Shown: one piece after another, positions 12,377 through 24,455 of the stretch
How positions within the stretch are numbered: the first letter of the stretch is position 1
How the letters are laid out: each line of letters starts with the position of its first letter
The notes under the pieces: model-generated
The model's input: only the letters and a program-made list of their open reading frames with translations
What the model was told of the DNA's origin: nothing
Database searches by the model: none
Source: Heracleum sosnowskyi
Taxonomy: Eukaryota > Streptophyta > Magnoliopsida > Apiales > Apiaceae
Direction of reading: 5' to 3'
DNA length: 64,000 nucleotides
NCBI GenBank assembly: GCA_030848705.1
Contig: CM061235.1
Coordinates: 127,828,228-127,892,227, forward strand
Position numbers and translations under genes: made by a program

Positions 12377-12940
12377 TCTCTATAAATTAGAAGGTAAAAA
12401 TTTAAAAAAATAATTTCTAACATATATGTAAACCATATAAATAAATTAATTAAACATGGATTTTTAAAAAAAAAATTATGAGAACATATTTTCTAATAAT
12501 TTATTTTAAAAAAATTAGAAAATTAGATTGAGATGATTTGAGAGGCACCAACTATCCGAGACATCTTCTCCTTTATTTAATATAATAAAATTTAATTTAA
12601 ATATTTTTAAAAATTGTAATTTTTAATGTTTAAAATATAAATGATCGAGAAAATATATGAAAAGAACATAAGACTTCTATATTTTATTTTATTTTATATA
12701 AACTTGCATTTTCTCTAAATATTAAATTCTCTATAAATTAGAAGGTAAAACGATAAAAAAATAATTTCTAACATATATGTAAAACATATAAATAAATTAA
12801 TTAAACATGGATTTTTAAAAAAAAATATGAGAACATATTTTATAATAATTTATTTTAAAAAAATTAGAAAATTAGATTGAGATGATTTGAGAGGCACCAA
12901 CTATGCGAGACATCTTCTCCTTTATTTAATATAATAATTA
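12377..12940. repeat. Direct repeat, spacing 351 bp
   Basis: About 210 bp beginning 'ctataaattagaaggtaaa' (near 12380) recurs near 12731 with few changes, each copy ending with 'gacatcttctcctttattt'. That ending resembles the Helitron family-2 5' end, so this may record partial duplication of the terminus. Confidence 0.6.
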
Positions 12941-13009
12941 TATAATAATTATTGGTTAATCGATTTGTATTTTCTTTTCAAATTTGACTAAAATAGAAAA
13001 GTTAGGAGA

Positions 13010-13960
13010 ATATTAATATAACATATTTAGTTTTCTATGTTAGCAAGTATATTCAGAAATACAAAATTTAGAAGAATATTAAAATTGTATATTTAGTTTG
13101 CTCCAAGGTTCTAACGGCAAGAATATTAAAATTGTATATTTGGTTTTCTACATTTGTAAAGATTTAAAAGACAATTAAGATATTTTCCAATAAAAAATTT
13201 AGGAGAATATTAAAATGTGAATTTAGTTTCCTCCATTAATAAAGATTTTAATGGCAATAATATTAAAATCATATATATTTAGTTTCTTCCATTAGTAAAG
13301 ATTTTAAAGACAATTTAGATATTTTTGAAGTTTTTTTTTGCTAAGCTGAATATTTTTTAATCTTTAATATTGATAATTCAAAATTTTAAGAAAATTAGAA
13401 GAATAAATTGAAGCGATTTGAGAGGCGCCAACTAAAATTAGAAAATTTAGGTGAATATTAAAATAATATATTTAGTTTCTTATAACAAGTATATTCATAA
13501 ATAAAAAAAATTAGGAAAATATTAAAATTATATATTTAGTTTTCTCCATTAGTAAAGATCCTAAAGGCAAAATTATTAAAATTGTATATTTAGTTTCCTC
13601 CATTAGTAAAGATTTAAAATGCAATTAAGATATTTTCTAATAAAAAGTTAGGAGAATATTAAAATTGTGTATTTAGTTTCTTCCATTAGTAAAGATTTTA
13701 AAGACAATTGAGATATTTTCGAATTTTTAATATTAAGAATTCAAAATTTTGAGAAAATTATAAAAATAGATCGAAATAAAAAATTTAGGAGAATATTAAA
13801 ATTGTATATTTAGTTTTCTCCATTAGTTAAGATTCTAAAAGCAAGAATATAAAAACTGTATATTTAGTTTCCTTTATTAGTAAAAATTTAAAAAGTAATT
13901 AAGATATTTTCTAATAAAAAATTTAGGCGAATATTAAAATTGTGTATTAATATTCTCCTA
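13010..13960. repeat. Tandem array, unit about 50-60 bp
   Basis: Degenerate repeats of a unit containing 'tatatttagtttcctccatt', 'agtaaagattttaaa' and 'gcaagaatattaaaa'. The same unit recurs at 15480-15930 and 25800-26560, linking the two family-2 Helitrons. Confidence 0.65.
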
Positions 13961-14269
13961 ATTTTTAAAAAATAAGAGATACAAAAAATAAATTCGTTTA
14001 AAAAATAATATTTATATACTTTGTTGTATATATTACATATTGATTATGAGATTATGGGTTAATTTACATTAATTGCTTACCAAAACTTAAAATATTGTTT
14101 TCAATTTTAATTAATAAACGTATTATAAGTAATATTATAATATTAATGATATTTAGAATTGAAAACAAAATTTCTAAAACAAAGATGAATTAAAATAAAT
14201 ATATGATTTTTTAACGAATGAGATTTATGATATATACATAAAATTTGCATGATCAAAGTTAAAAGTTAA

Positions 14270-15240
14270 AACTTAAAACCGACACACATAGTCCAACTCA
14301 ATGCATGCATATATTGCATATACTGAGGTCAAATACAAATACAATAAATCAGAGAAGCACAATGAATGTTCATACTTATCGCTCTTCAATGACAATATGA
14401 CACTTAACATGTTTCTTTTGTTTGTTTTGAATGATAAACATGTCTATTTAACTTAGTAGAAAAAATAAAAAATAAAAAAACACTTGATCCAACTCAAACA
14501 CAAACTTAAAAAAAATCTAAAATCACATAAGCAAAATCAAGGTTGGTAATTAAGAATCACAAAAGCAAAATCATGATTGAGGGAAAATCTGAGGTCAATA
14601 TCAAAATAAAGAAGCCTAAAAAACTAAAGATAAAAACAAATACTCAATCATAAACTGGAAAAAAATGAAAAGAAAACCAACATTTATAACTAAAATCACG
14701 AATTGATGAAATAATTACAAAATCAATATCAAAGTAAACAAAGTCAAAATTCAAAATTAAAGTTAAAAATCAAAACCAAATCACAAATCCAAAAAAGAAA
14801 ACCACATGAATATTGGTAATTAAGAATCACAAAAGCAAAATCAAAGAACGAAATCATGATTGAGGAAAAAATCTGATGTCAATATCGAAGTTAAAAAACC
14901 TTCAAAACTAAAGATACAAACAAAAACTCAATCATAAATCGAAAAAAGAGACGAAAACCGATGTTTATAACTAAAATCTTAACAAAATCAAGAATTGACG
15001 AAAAAATTACAAAATTGATATCAAAGTAAACAAAGTTAAAATTCAAAATCAAACCCAAATCATAAATCCAAAAAAGAAAACCCCTTGAATATCAAAAGCC
15101 AAATAAGTCAAATCCAAAAATCATACTAATAAAGGTGCAAAAATTATAATAAAGGAGCAGGGAATGCACGTACTAACCGCAATCAATATACTTATTCTAA
15201 TTGATAAAGGAACATAGGCGGTGAGGGAGTAAACATAAAA
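14270..15240. repeat. A-rich, T-poor direct repeat, spacing 270 bp
   Basis: 'ggtaattaagaatcacaaaa' near 14546 recurs near 14816, with a long similar stretch following both. The plus strand is strongly A-rich and T-poor compared with its surroundings. No ORF. Confidence 0.5.
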
Positions 15241-15500
15241 ACCAAACACAAGAAAAAAAGGAGCCTCGGAAATTTATTTATAGAGTTTAAATAGAACGAA
15301 GAAAGAAGGGTTTTGGAAATTTATTATTTTAATTTTAACTTGAAGAGAAAGTTTAGGAAAATTGTAAGACTTAGAAAATATTAATACGGTAGTTCTTGTT
15401 TCCTACATTAGCAATAAGGTAATTGTAATTTTTAATATTTATTAATTCAAAAAATTGAGATAATTAGAAAAATATTAAAATTGTATATTTAATTTCCTGC

Positions 15501-15985
15501 ATTAGTAAAGTTTTTAAAGGCAAGATTATTAAAATTGTATATTTAGTTTCCTTTATTAGTAAAGATTTTAAAGTCAAGAATATTAAAACTATATATTTAG
15601 TTTCCTCGGTTACTAAAGATTTTTAAATGCAAGAATATTAAAATTGTATATTTAGTTTCCTCCATTAGTAAGTATTTTAAAGGCAATTGAGATTTTTTCG
15701 AATTTTTAATATTAATAACTCAAAAATTTGAGAAAATAGCATTAGTAAAGTTTTTAAAGGCAAGATTATTAAAATTGTATATTTAGTTTCCTTTATTAGT
15801 AAAGATTTTAAAGTCAAGAATATTAAAACTGTATATTTAGTTTCCTCGGTTACTAAATATTTTTAAATGCAAGAACATTAAAATTGTATATTTAGTTTCC
15901 TCCATTAGTAAATATTTTAAAGGCAATTGAGATTTTTTCGAATTTTTAATATTAATAACTCAAAAATTTGAGAAAATTAGAAAAA
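15501..15985. repeat. 240-bp tandem duplication
   Basis: The block starting 'attagtaaagtttttaaagg' at 15501 is repeated nearly unchanged from 15741, within the same 50-60-bp array family. Confidence 0.65.
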
Positions 15986-16452
15986 TAGAACGGAGCGATT
16001 CTAGAGCCGCCACCTCACCGCCTCCGTCTTCTCCTTTATATAAGTATATTGATGTTACTATTTAATAATAATTAATAATTTTTAAAAAAAATGTTTTTAA
16101 ATTTCGGTTTTTTTATAAACCGAACCGAAAAACCGAATTGTTTCGGTTCGGTTTTCGGTTCGGTTTTAGTAAAACTTCGGTTCGGTTCGGTTTCACAAAA
16201 TCGATAGTTCGGATTTTCGGTTTTTCTAATTCGGTTCGGTTTTTAACCGAATTAACCGAATGATCAGCCCTATTATACCTATCACTCTTGAAAATGCTCA
16301 TAGTAATCATTAATCGAGATTCGGGCAACTATGGCGTTCAGGTTCTAGCTTGGCTTGTTTTTACACACCGACATTGACGGGATTTACTAGTACTCGCAAA
16401 GTCGCACTCTGTAAAATAAAAAGAAAAAAAAGGTTTAGATGTGTAAATTAAT

Positions 16453-17056
16453 TCCATCAATTAAACTATATTCTTATACATAATAAGTGTCTGATTCAAA
16501 ATTTTTTGACCCTGCAAAATTAATAAGGACTATTGATCTTAAAATAGATAAATGAGAACAGTTAGATCATTGTTAATAAAATATTAAATTATTTTAATAA
16601 TATAAATCAAATATGAATAGATTTTCTAAGTTGAGTACAATTCTCAATATAAAAATTCATAACTTTAATTATAAGTTGAGTATGTTTATTTGATTGTTGG
16701 TTTATACTGTAATTCTAAATTGAGTAGGTTTTCTTTATTTTAATTCTATTCCTAAATTGAATAGAACTCATGGGAAAAAAAATTCACGTTATTCTTTCTT
16801 AAATTTCAGGATATTTTTTATTTGAAAAAATTGTTAAACCATCACCAAATTAAAAATTATTTTGTGAGTATGTGTGGGCTGTAAAATTATTCAAATCCGA
16901 TTTTTAAAAATCAAGATAGAGCATAAATAGTATATTAATCATATAAAACCTACTAAATAAAGTATGAAAACTAACAACATAAAAATATTAAAAAATTACA
17001 AATTAATATAATTATAAATATTAAAAAAAGTATGCATTGCACGGTTTATAAGCTAG
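16453..17056 (+). mobile_element. Probable Helitron 3' end / remnant
   Basis: Ends 'tgcattgcacggtttataag' then CTAG followed by T (17053-17056), matching the family-1 Helitron tail though the hairpin is partly decayed. The interior shares blocks ('ttctaagttga', 'attgttaaaccatc') with 39280-40860. The 5' limit is a guess. Confidence 0.4.
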
Positions 17057-17109
17057 TACTAAACAAATCTCCCAAAAACGTACTTATTTTTGGACTATAC
17101 TAGAATATA

Positions 17110-17352
17110 CTCCCTCTGTCGCTCTCATTTCTTTACAGTTTTTTTACATTGTTTGGCAATCATTTTAAGACTCCTATAAAGTATAATTCTACAACTTATT
17201 TTCAAAATTTTCTTTTTCTAAATAAAAATTTAAACATTATACTTTTATTCAAAAAAAATATTTAAAATAATTTATGAAATATATATTTTATAGGAGTCTT
17301 AAAATGTGTGCCGAGCCCCGTCCCCAAATGTAAAGAACTCGGGGGACGGAGG
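17110..17352. repeat. Stowaway MITE, TA TSD
   Basis: Left CTCCCTCTGTCGCTCTC and right (reverse) CCTCCGTCCCCCGAG, flanked by TA on both sides (17108-17109, 17353-17354). Interior blocks such as 'aagactcctataaagtata' and its inverse form a long palindrome. Confidence 0.7.
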
Positions 17353-17405
17353 TAGTAATTTCTATCTGTATCCTAATTTCTATTAACCTACAATAATACA
17401 CGATA

Positions 17406-17590
17406 CTCCCTCCGTCCCAGTGAATTATATACATTGGGACTGGGCACGTAGACTAAGAAAAAAATATAAAAAATGAGTAAAATTAGATGAAAAGCGAGTA
17501 AAGTGGTGATATCTATCAATATTTAATAATAGATTTGAGATATTGGAGGAAGTAGTGAGTGTAATAGTGATTTATTTATTTATTTATATT
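17406..17590. repeat. Stowaway MITE, truncated on the right
   Basis: CTCCCTCCGTCCCAGTGAA follows TA at 17404-17405. The expected inverted right end is not found before the next Stowaway terminus begins near 17590. Confidence 0.5.
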
Positions 17591-17902
17591 CTCTCTCTGT
17601 CCCATCCATTTATTCTCCTCCCCTCATTTTATATTCTCTCTCTGTCCCATCCATTTATTTATATTTGAGTTGGATACAGAGGTTAATAAAAAATAATAGA
17701 GTAGTGGAAAAGTAGAAAAAATGAGTTAAGTGATGGGGCCAATTAATTTTAATTTTTAATGTATAAAGTGAGGATGCAAAGTAGTGGAAATAATTGATTT
17801 TAATATTATTAAAAGTTTATTACTTTTGGGAATTTTGAAATGTAAAGAATTGGAAGGAATATCTCAAAAAGAAAAATGTAAAGAAATGATTGGGATAGAG
17901 AG
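17590..17902. repeat. Stowaway MITE with duplicated left end
   Basis: 'ctctctctgtcccatccatt' occurs at about 17591 and again at about 17635. The right terminus 'gggatagagag' lies near 17892-17902. A 44-bp tandem duplication of the left terminus is the simplest explanation. Confidence 0.5.
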
Positions 17903-19193
17903 AATAATAATGATTATAGTATCGAGTTTAATACTCTTAAGTACGTACTCAATTAAAGATGAGTACAAAGAGGTTTTCCATATAATGCCCTAGAATACTT
18001 TTGTAATTACAATTATGTCATTAAAAGTATATTACATACTCGGATAAATCTCCTAAATACATAATTAGGGACATTTTTCACTTATGGTATTTGTGCTTCA
18101 AAATTTTAATTTCTACTGGATACATGTGCTAATTGATAAGTTATAGGAGTTATGTTAATGTAACCCTTATTTGAACTTTACAATTGTCGAAAATATTTGG
18201 CGTTGGCTGATACAAGCTAAGTTTAACGAATTTTTACATCTGTTTTGGTGACTTTGTAAGAAAATTAAACAAAATGGTCCACATCTCAAGCTAGATTTAT
18301 CTATTTATACTAGTTTTATATTCGTCCATATGCTTTTGAAAATATCTATAAAAATAATTTAATTTAATTTATTATAGTTTTATGATTTTTTTCTCAAAGT
18401 TTCATTTTAATAATTGTAATAATAATTAAAGTACATAAAAATTGCTTACTAATTTTGTGTTTTAAATTTCAATTTTATTATTTGTATAAATTACATAAAA
18501 ATTGCTTACTAATTTTGTGTTTTAAAATATGTCGGATTTTTTATGACTCGGTCATATTAACTTAAGTTAAAGTTTGTGCTCGTATCATTTCCCTTAATAA
18601 TCCTATACTACTTCAAAAATTCTTTATTATAGCGACCAAACCACATCAATCCCTTAGACTAATTATATATAAAATATATTAATATAATATTAATTTGAAT
18701 CACATGTGATTTTTATGATTTAATTATTTCCTTTAGGCTAAAAAAAGAGAAGAGCATAGAGAAAGAAGAAACAGTCATACTGCTATATCTCGAGTGATTT
18801 ATGTAGTAATTGCTACAACAAATGTGGTGGAAAGATCACCAAGAAATTAAAGTATTTATACTACTGTATTATAAATATTTGAACATTTATTACAAAGATA
18901 CTCTAGTGCAGACAGAGATACGTCCTCGCTCTCGGACAGACTAACAATTTGCAAGCTGTCACGTTCTTTACTTGATTTGAATTTTTATACTTCGACCCGT
19001 CACTTACAAGTTTCTACATTTGATGAATTTAAATTACCAATTTATAATAAGTAGATATGTAATTCAAGTGTTAAGAACTTATGTTTTGTAGTTCGATAAC
19101 GTGTATAAGCTTAGATATTCGAAAAGAATAAAATTATCAACTTATAATATCAACGTACGAATTATTTTCAAATTTTATTCATTTATATATTTA
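17903..19193. other. Intergenic, no gene seen
   Basis: AT-rich. A tandem duplication of about 60 bp containing 'acataaaaattgcttactaa' lies at 18430-18530. No ORF or element end supported. Confidence 0.4.
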
Positions 19194-19568
19194 TCTATAT
19201 ACTATATTATTAAAGCCGAAACATTGAATGTTTGGTTTTCGGTTAACGGTCGGTTTTTGGTTTTCGGTACTTTTTCTAATTAATAAATTAATAATATAAT
19301 CAAAATTCGGGAAAGTTTTATTCTACATTAATATTTCACTATATTTTACTACATAAAAATCAAATAATATTGAAATCTAATCAAAAAAAATGGAAATGTG
19401 GGATCTAATTGTTTAAATTTAGGATACACTACTACAAATATACTTCTTTCTTTTTAGGATAACGAAAACTACTACAAATCAAATCTTTAATGGAATTGTA
19501 TTATTGTCAAGTTACCAAAATAGTAACTAGATAATTGACTTTTATAATTAAAATATTTTTTTTCTAAC

Positions 19569-22018
19569 TGTAAAATCCAGTTAATTTTTTTTTATTTTTA
19601 TTTTAATATTAGATTAGTTTTATTTTTTTATATATAAAATGCTAGAATTTCTTTTATGCTAATTTGAATAAGGATAAGATTTGATTTGATGAAAAGAAGT
19701 GTTAAAATATTTAGAAAATCTGTATCATTTAATTTAGAATATTTGTGTAAATTAAAATACTTTATTTTAAGAATTACTTGGAGGAGTGGTTAAAATATTA
19801 AGAATAAAGATTATGGTTACCTTATTAAGAAAAATAGGGTTTAAGTGCTTATATAATTAAACCCTTTGATTACAGAAAAGACTCGTACAGTTCTTCTGTT
19901 TATCGCCGCAGGTATGTTTTCGTCCGTTCACTGAGTAGTAGCAAATACTTGTTATACTTGTTTTATGTGCTCTTCGTGTATGTCTAAAGTGGATTTAGAA
20001 TCATATTGTATGTTTTTGTTACTATGTCCTCTGTTGTGTTCTTTAAACAGGTTACGTTTTCATACACAGTAAAAGGTTTGTGTGTTGGTTCCTGTCCTTC
20101 AAAATTTTAAAATGGTATCCCCTGTTATCCTAACTATGTAGTTATGCTCTTAATTTTACCATAGATTTCTAAACCATATAGAGCTCATTTTTTTCTTGAA
20201 AGAACCAATTTGACCATGTTATTTCGGTGCTTTCTGTATGCATGTCTTTAGTTTGGGATGATTAAATATTTTGTTTCATTAAGTTCCTTAAGAATTTTAA
20301 CATGTGTGAATTTTGTATTAAAATAGTTTAAAAATATATATATATTTATTTAAATACTATTTTGTCTAACTGTTATATGAGATGTACTCTATAATTTTAA
20401 TACAATTAAATATTATATATACTAGATTTTGATATTTTTGACAGAATACTAGATTTTGATATGAAATCTGATTAAAGTTTTATAATTAAATGCATATAAT
20501 CCTTTTTTAATTCTAATGTATTATTTTATTTTTTAATTCATCTGTACATGTACTTGTGTGGTAGTCAGTGGTTCCCTCCTGTATAGATTAGATTAGTCAT
20601 TTCAATACCAAGCATGCGTACATATTTTGTTAGTTAAAATTTAATTAGATTTATTTGTTTTCACTTATGTAGTCATGTGCTGGAGATTAATTTGATCAAT
20701 TATTTAATTATATTAGTGTACGTCTATGTTATGTTTTATGGCCAACTTGATTCTTGTTATTTAATTATCAAAAAGCCATGCACTTGTGTGTTTAGTAAAT
20801 TATGTACTACTTGATTGCTTTTGAGGATTAAGTAAATATTAGTGTATTATTATATACGTGTGATGTATATGATTAATGGTAAAAGAGCTGGTAATGTATG
20901 CATGCTGTGTATGTCAATGAGACTTGCGGACTATTTGTTTTCTTTATAAGTTTCGGTGAGATTACAGTCTCTGGCTAAATTCTTTTGTTCGATGATAGTA
21001 TGTTGATTTAGTTTCCAATCAGTACATGTCTGCAAGGCTTATATTTATTTTGTTAAATGTTAGATTAATTGATTGTTAATTGTTAATTGCGGATATATGA
21101 CATGACTAAATTATGTTCTGATCAAGTGTGTATTATAAATGTTATTTAGGAATTATTGGTGCAAATATTTTCGGTGTGTTTAGTCGACTTTGAGGTAAGT
21201 ACTTTTTAACTTACTTTTATTTTCGGAAAAAAATATTTTGATTATGCTTTGAATTTCGTATAAGATATAAGAAATTGTTTTGAACTGTATAAGATATAAG
21301 TATTTGATTTTAGAACACAGTCTCTACGTTTCGAACCCGTTCGTAATTTACGCTATAGTTCCGGAACTAGCCTTAGATACCCTTAGTAGGCGCACAAGTG
21401 TGCAACTTTAGATACCTATTAAGGGCGCGTAATTATTGAACTTTAGATGCCGGTCACTGGCAAAGTGTGGCGTATAAGAATAAGAATAAGATCCCGGCTA
21501 CTGGGAAAGTGTGGTCGTAGAGCAAGACTGTGGTATTTCGATTTTCGTTCTGTTTCTATTTCTGCTTCGGTATCTGCTTTAAATTCTGTATCTGTTTTAA
21601 ATTCTGAAATTTTAAAATGTAAACTTTGGGCCGGGTCAATTTTGCAACTTATTATATTTTGACCAAATCTGTTTTAATAAAACCGCCCATTGATTTTAAA
21701 AATATATGTTTGTCAATTTGTACTTGCTGAGCTGTGTAGCTCATCCCTTTCCCTATATTTCAGGTTCATGGTGGAAGCTTAGTAAGAATAAGGATGTGGA
21801 CTTTGGATTTCGTTTAAAGACCATTTGAATAAATTTGATTATTTGTTAGACATTGAATATTGGTTTATGGAGCTGCGTCTTCGTTTTTATGATTTTGGAT
21901 TATCGTTAAGTTTGACCGCTGCGTTTGACTTTCGTAAATTTTGGTTTATCAAATAAAGTATTAAGTTTTATTTAAGTTTTGATTTAGATTTAATAGTCCG
22001 AAAAGTCGGGCTGTTACA
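19569..22018 (+). mobile_element. Solo LTR (probably Ty3/gypsy), TSD CTAAC
   Basis: A 2,450-bp block starts TGTAAAATCC and ends GGGCTGTTACA, flanked by exact 5-bp duplications CTAAC at 19564-19568 and 22019-22023. The empty-site sequence is recoverable from sister repeats in the same Helitron ('ttctaacaaaatctact' near 22855), confirming the insertion. TG...CA ends with a 5-bp inverted terminus (TGTAA/TTACA) and no internal coding region indicate a solo LTR left by recombination. The long LTR with 'gctgagctgtgtagctcatc' and 'gtcgggctgttaca' near its 3' end recalls chromovirus (Tekay/Del-type) LTRs; that lineage is an inference. Confidence 0.75.
19836..19916 (+). promoter_or_regulatory. Promoter-like module in the solo LTR
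   Basis: AGGGTTTAA (19836-19844) and TTAAACCCT (19857-19865) form a perfect inverted pair around TATATAA (about 19850). They contain the telo-box core AAACCCT found in promoters of plant growth genes. About 55 bp downstream a strong donor-like GCAG|GTATGT (about 19913) is followed by T-rich, intron-like DNA. Confidence 0.4.
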
Positions 22019-22023
22019 CTAAC

Positions 22024-23650
22024 AAAATCTACTGCTTTTCAAAAAATATCATTACAACTATCTTTAAATTAAAACATATTACCTTTTATATTTGTTATTA
22101 CTAAAATCTATGTTTTCCAAAAATATGAGGTGCAATCCTTACTTATTTATTTTAAAATCTATTTTAATACTCTATTTAATATATAATAAAATAATATAAA
22201 AATAGTAACTAACTGATTGTCTTTTATAATTAAAAAAAATTCTAACAAAATCTAATCATTTTCCAAAATATCACGACAATTACCTTTAAATTAAAACATA
22301 ATATCTTTTATATTTGTTATCAACAAAAATCTCTATTTTCCAAAAATATGAGGGGCAATCCTTACTTATTTATTTTAAAATCTATTTTAATACTCTATTT
22401 AATAAATAATAAAATAATATAAAAATATTAACTAGTTGATTGCCTTTTATAATTAAAACATTTTTTTTCTAACAAACTCTACTTCTTTTCCAAAAATATC
22501 ACGGGCAATTACCTTTAAATTAAAATATATTACCTTTTATATTTGTTATCACTAAAATCTCTATTTTCCAAAAATATCAAGTGCAACTCTTACTTATATA
22601 TTTTAAAACTTATTTTAATACTTGTAATTATTAAAAAAAAACTTACATATTTTAACAAGTGAACGTATTTTTTTTAACAAATACAATTAATATAATTAAA
22701 ACTCATCATCACTAAAATCCCTATTTTCCAAAAATACGAGGTGCAATCCTTACTTATTTATTTTAAAACCTATTTTAATACTTTATTTAATAAATAATAA
22801 AATAATATAAAAATAGTAACTAGTTGATTGCCTTTTATAGTTAAAACATTTTTTTCTAACAAAATCTACTTCTTTTCCAAAAATATCACGGACAATTGCC
22901 TTTAAATTAAAATATATTACCTTTTATATTTGTTATCATTAAAATCCCTCTTTTCCAAAAATATCAAGTGCAACTTATATATTTTAAAACCTATTTTAAT
23001 ACTTTTAATTATTTAAAAAAACTTACTTATTTTAACAAGTGAATGTATTTTTTTTAACAAATACAATTAATATAATTAAAACTCATCATCACTAAAATCC
23101 CTATTTTCCAAAAATACGAGGTGCAATCCTTACTTATTTATTTTAAAACCTATTTTAATACTTTATTTAATAAATAATAAAATAATATAAAAATAGTAAC
23201 TAGTTGATTGCCTTTTATAGTTAAAACATTTTTTTCTAATAAAATCTACTTCTTTTTCAAAAATATCACGGACAATTGCCTTTAAATTAAAATATATTAC
23301 CTTTTATATTTGTTATCATTAAAATCCCTCTTTTCCAAAAATATCAAGTGCAACTTATATATTTTAAAACCTATTTTAATACTTTTAATTATTTAAAAAA
23401 ACTTACTTATTTTAACAAGTGAACGTATTTTTTTAACACATAAAATTAATATAATTAAAACACATCTAAAAATATTACGTGCAGTTACTTTTTTTTAATT
23501 AAAACATGTTAACTTTTCTATTTGTCCTTATTAAAAAAACTTACTTATTTTAACATGTCAACATATTTTTTTAATAAATACAATTAATATAATTAAAACA
23601 CTTCTAAAAATATCACGGTCAATTACTTTTTTTAATTAAAACATGTTAGA
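22024..23650. repeat. Tandem array in Helitron, unit up to 380 bp
   Basis: Units contain 'ttttccaaaaatatcacgg', 'cttacttatttattttaaaa' and 'gttgattgccttttata'. The 'actcatcatcactaaaatcc' block recurs at exact 380-bp spacing (22701 and 23081); earlier units are shorter (about 300 bp). Related sequence is in the Helitrons at 29047-29980. Confidence 0.7.
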
Positions 23651-23892
23651 TTTTCTATTTGTCCTTATTATTAATATTATTTTATTATAAAATAATATTA
23701 ATAATACCTAATTTATCTTCCTCGACCTCATTTGTATTTTTTTATATTTTTTTATGTTTCAATGAATATTTAAGTTTCTCATTTTATAATTTATCATATT
23801 AATTTTTACTTTTATTTTAATATTTTCCGTTCACATTAAATTTTTTAGTTTATTATTTTTAAGGCCCGTGTCTTGCACGGGTTATATGCTAG

Positions 23893-24455
23893 TATGTATA
23901 TATATACTAACTTATATTCCGCGCGATACACCGTTTTCTTTAATATTTTATTATTTTTATTAAAAAATTTGTAATTGTATCTTTTTTGATGAAATTTTAA
24001 TATATATTTATATGTGTATATAATAAATTGGATTATATATATAACAATATAAGTATTTTAATTTAATAAATTGTTGACGTAATATTTAGTAGTATTTTAG
24101 ATATTAAAATAGAAAAATATTTTTAAATAATAGATCTAACGGTTCGTATTTATTTGCTCTTAAAAAATATAAGAGTGACTAAAATGCAAATAAAAAAATA
24201 TGTGTCATGTAATGTGCCGAGTTTCTTTTAACATATGCTATCACTTTTATTTTTTATTAATTATCTTATTTAAATTGAATATTATAAAAAAAATATCAAA
24301 CAAGGATTTTATAAGTTTAATTTAATAATATTGTCATTATTTCTATATTTTTCCCGTGTTATTTTTAATTCGAATATGATTTGTTTCAATTAAAAAATAT
24401 AAAACAAACAATGTCTTTAAAAAGACAGTTAGTTACTTATTAATAATTATAAAAA
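23893..24455. other. Intergenic AT-rich spacer between Helitrons
   Basis: No gene or clear element end; includes poly-T and TA-rich runs. Confidence 0.4.

Larger units (their letters stand above)
11924..16052 (-). mobile_element. Helitron (family 2), non-autonomous, inside hAT
   Basis: Read on the minus strand the right edge starts TC after A (about 16052), followed by a block resembling 'atataaaggagaagac'. The left edge ends with a short GC-rich hairpin (GCCGC...GCGGC) and then CTAG before T (11924-11927). These are Helitron termini: 5' TC, 3' hairpin plus CTAG, insertion between A and T, no TSD. The same termini occur at 24456-26701. The interior has no Rep/helicase ORF and is made of tandem and direct repeats, so it is non-autonomous. 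The 5' limit may be off by a few bases. Confidence 0.6.
11455..16272. mobile_element. Non-autonomous hAT-type element, TSD TTATACCT
   Basis: Left terminus TAGGGCTGAGCA; right terminus in reverse TAGGGCTGATCA. Exact 8-bp duplications TTATACCT lie at 11447-11454 and 16273-16280, which is diagnostic of hAT. Both ends carry dense subterminal arrays of AACCGA/TCGGTT in both orientations (11470-11640 and 16100-16260), which fold back and could serve as transposase-binding repeats. No transposase ORF is present. The 4.8-kb length comes from insertions, mainly the Helitron at 11924-16052; the original hAT was probably only a few hundred bp. Confidence 0.8.
19194..23892 (+). mobile_element. Helitron (family 1) interrupted by a solo LTR
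   Basis: Starts TC after A (19194; 'tctatatactatattattaa' then 'agccgaaacattg'). Ends with hairpin CCCGTG-TCTTG-CACGGG, eight bases, and CTAG before T (23889-23892). These are textbook Helitron termini and no TSD is expected. No Rep/helicase ORF: non-autonomous. The interior is a set of tandem units (see 22024-23650). Without the 2.45-kb LTR insertion it would be about 2.24 kb. Confidence 0.75.

Noticed and set aside
16113..16328. 71-aa minus-strand ORF with NRTE repeats
   Set aside because: Translation of the AACCGA-type subterminal repeat of the hAT element.
21447..21662. 71-aa ORF starting with Arg/Ile repeats
   Set aside because: Inside the solo LTR, over an 'agaataagaataagat' repeat; no family resemblance.
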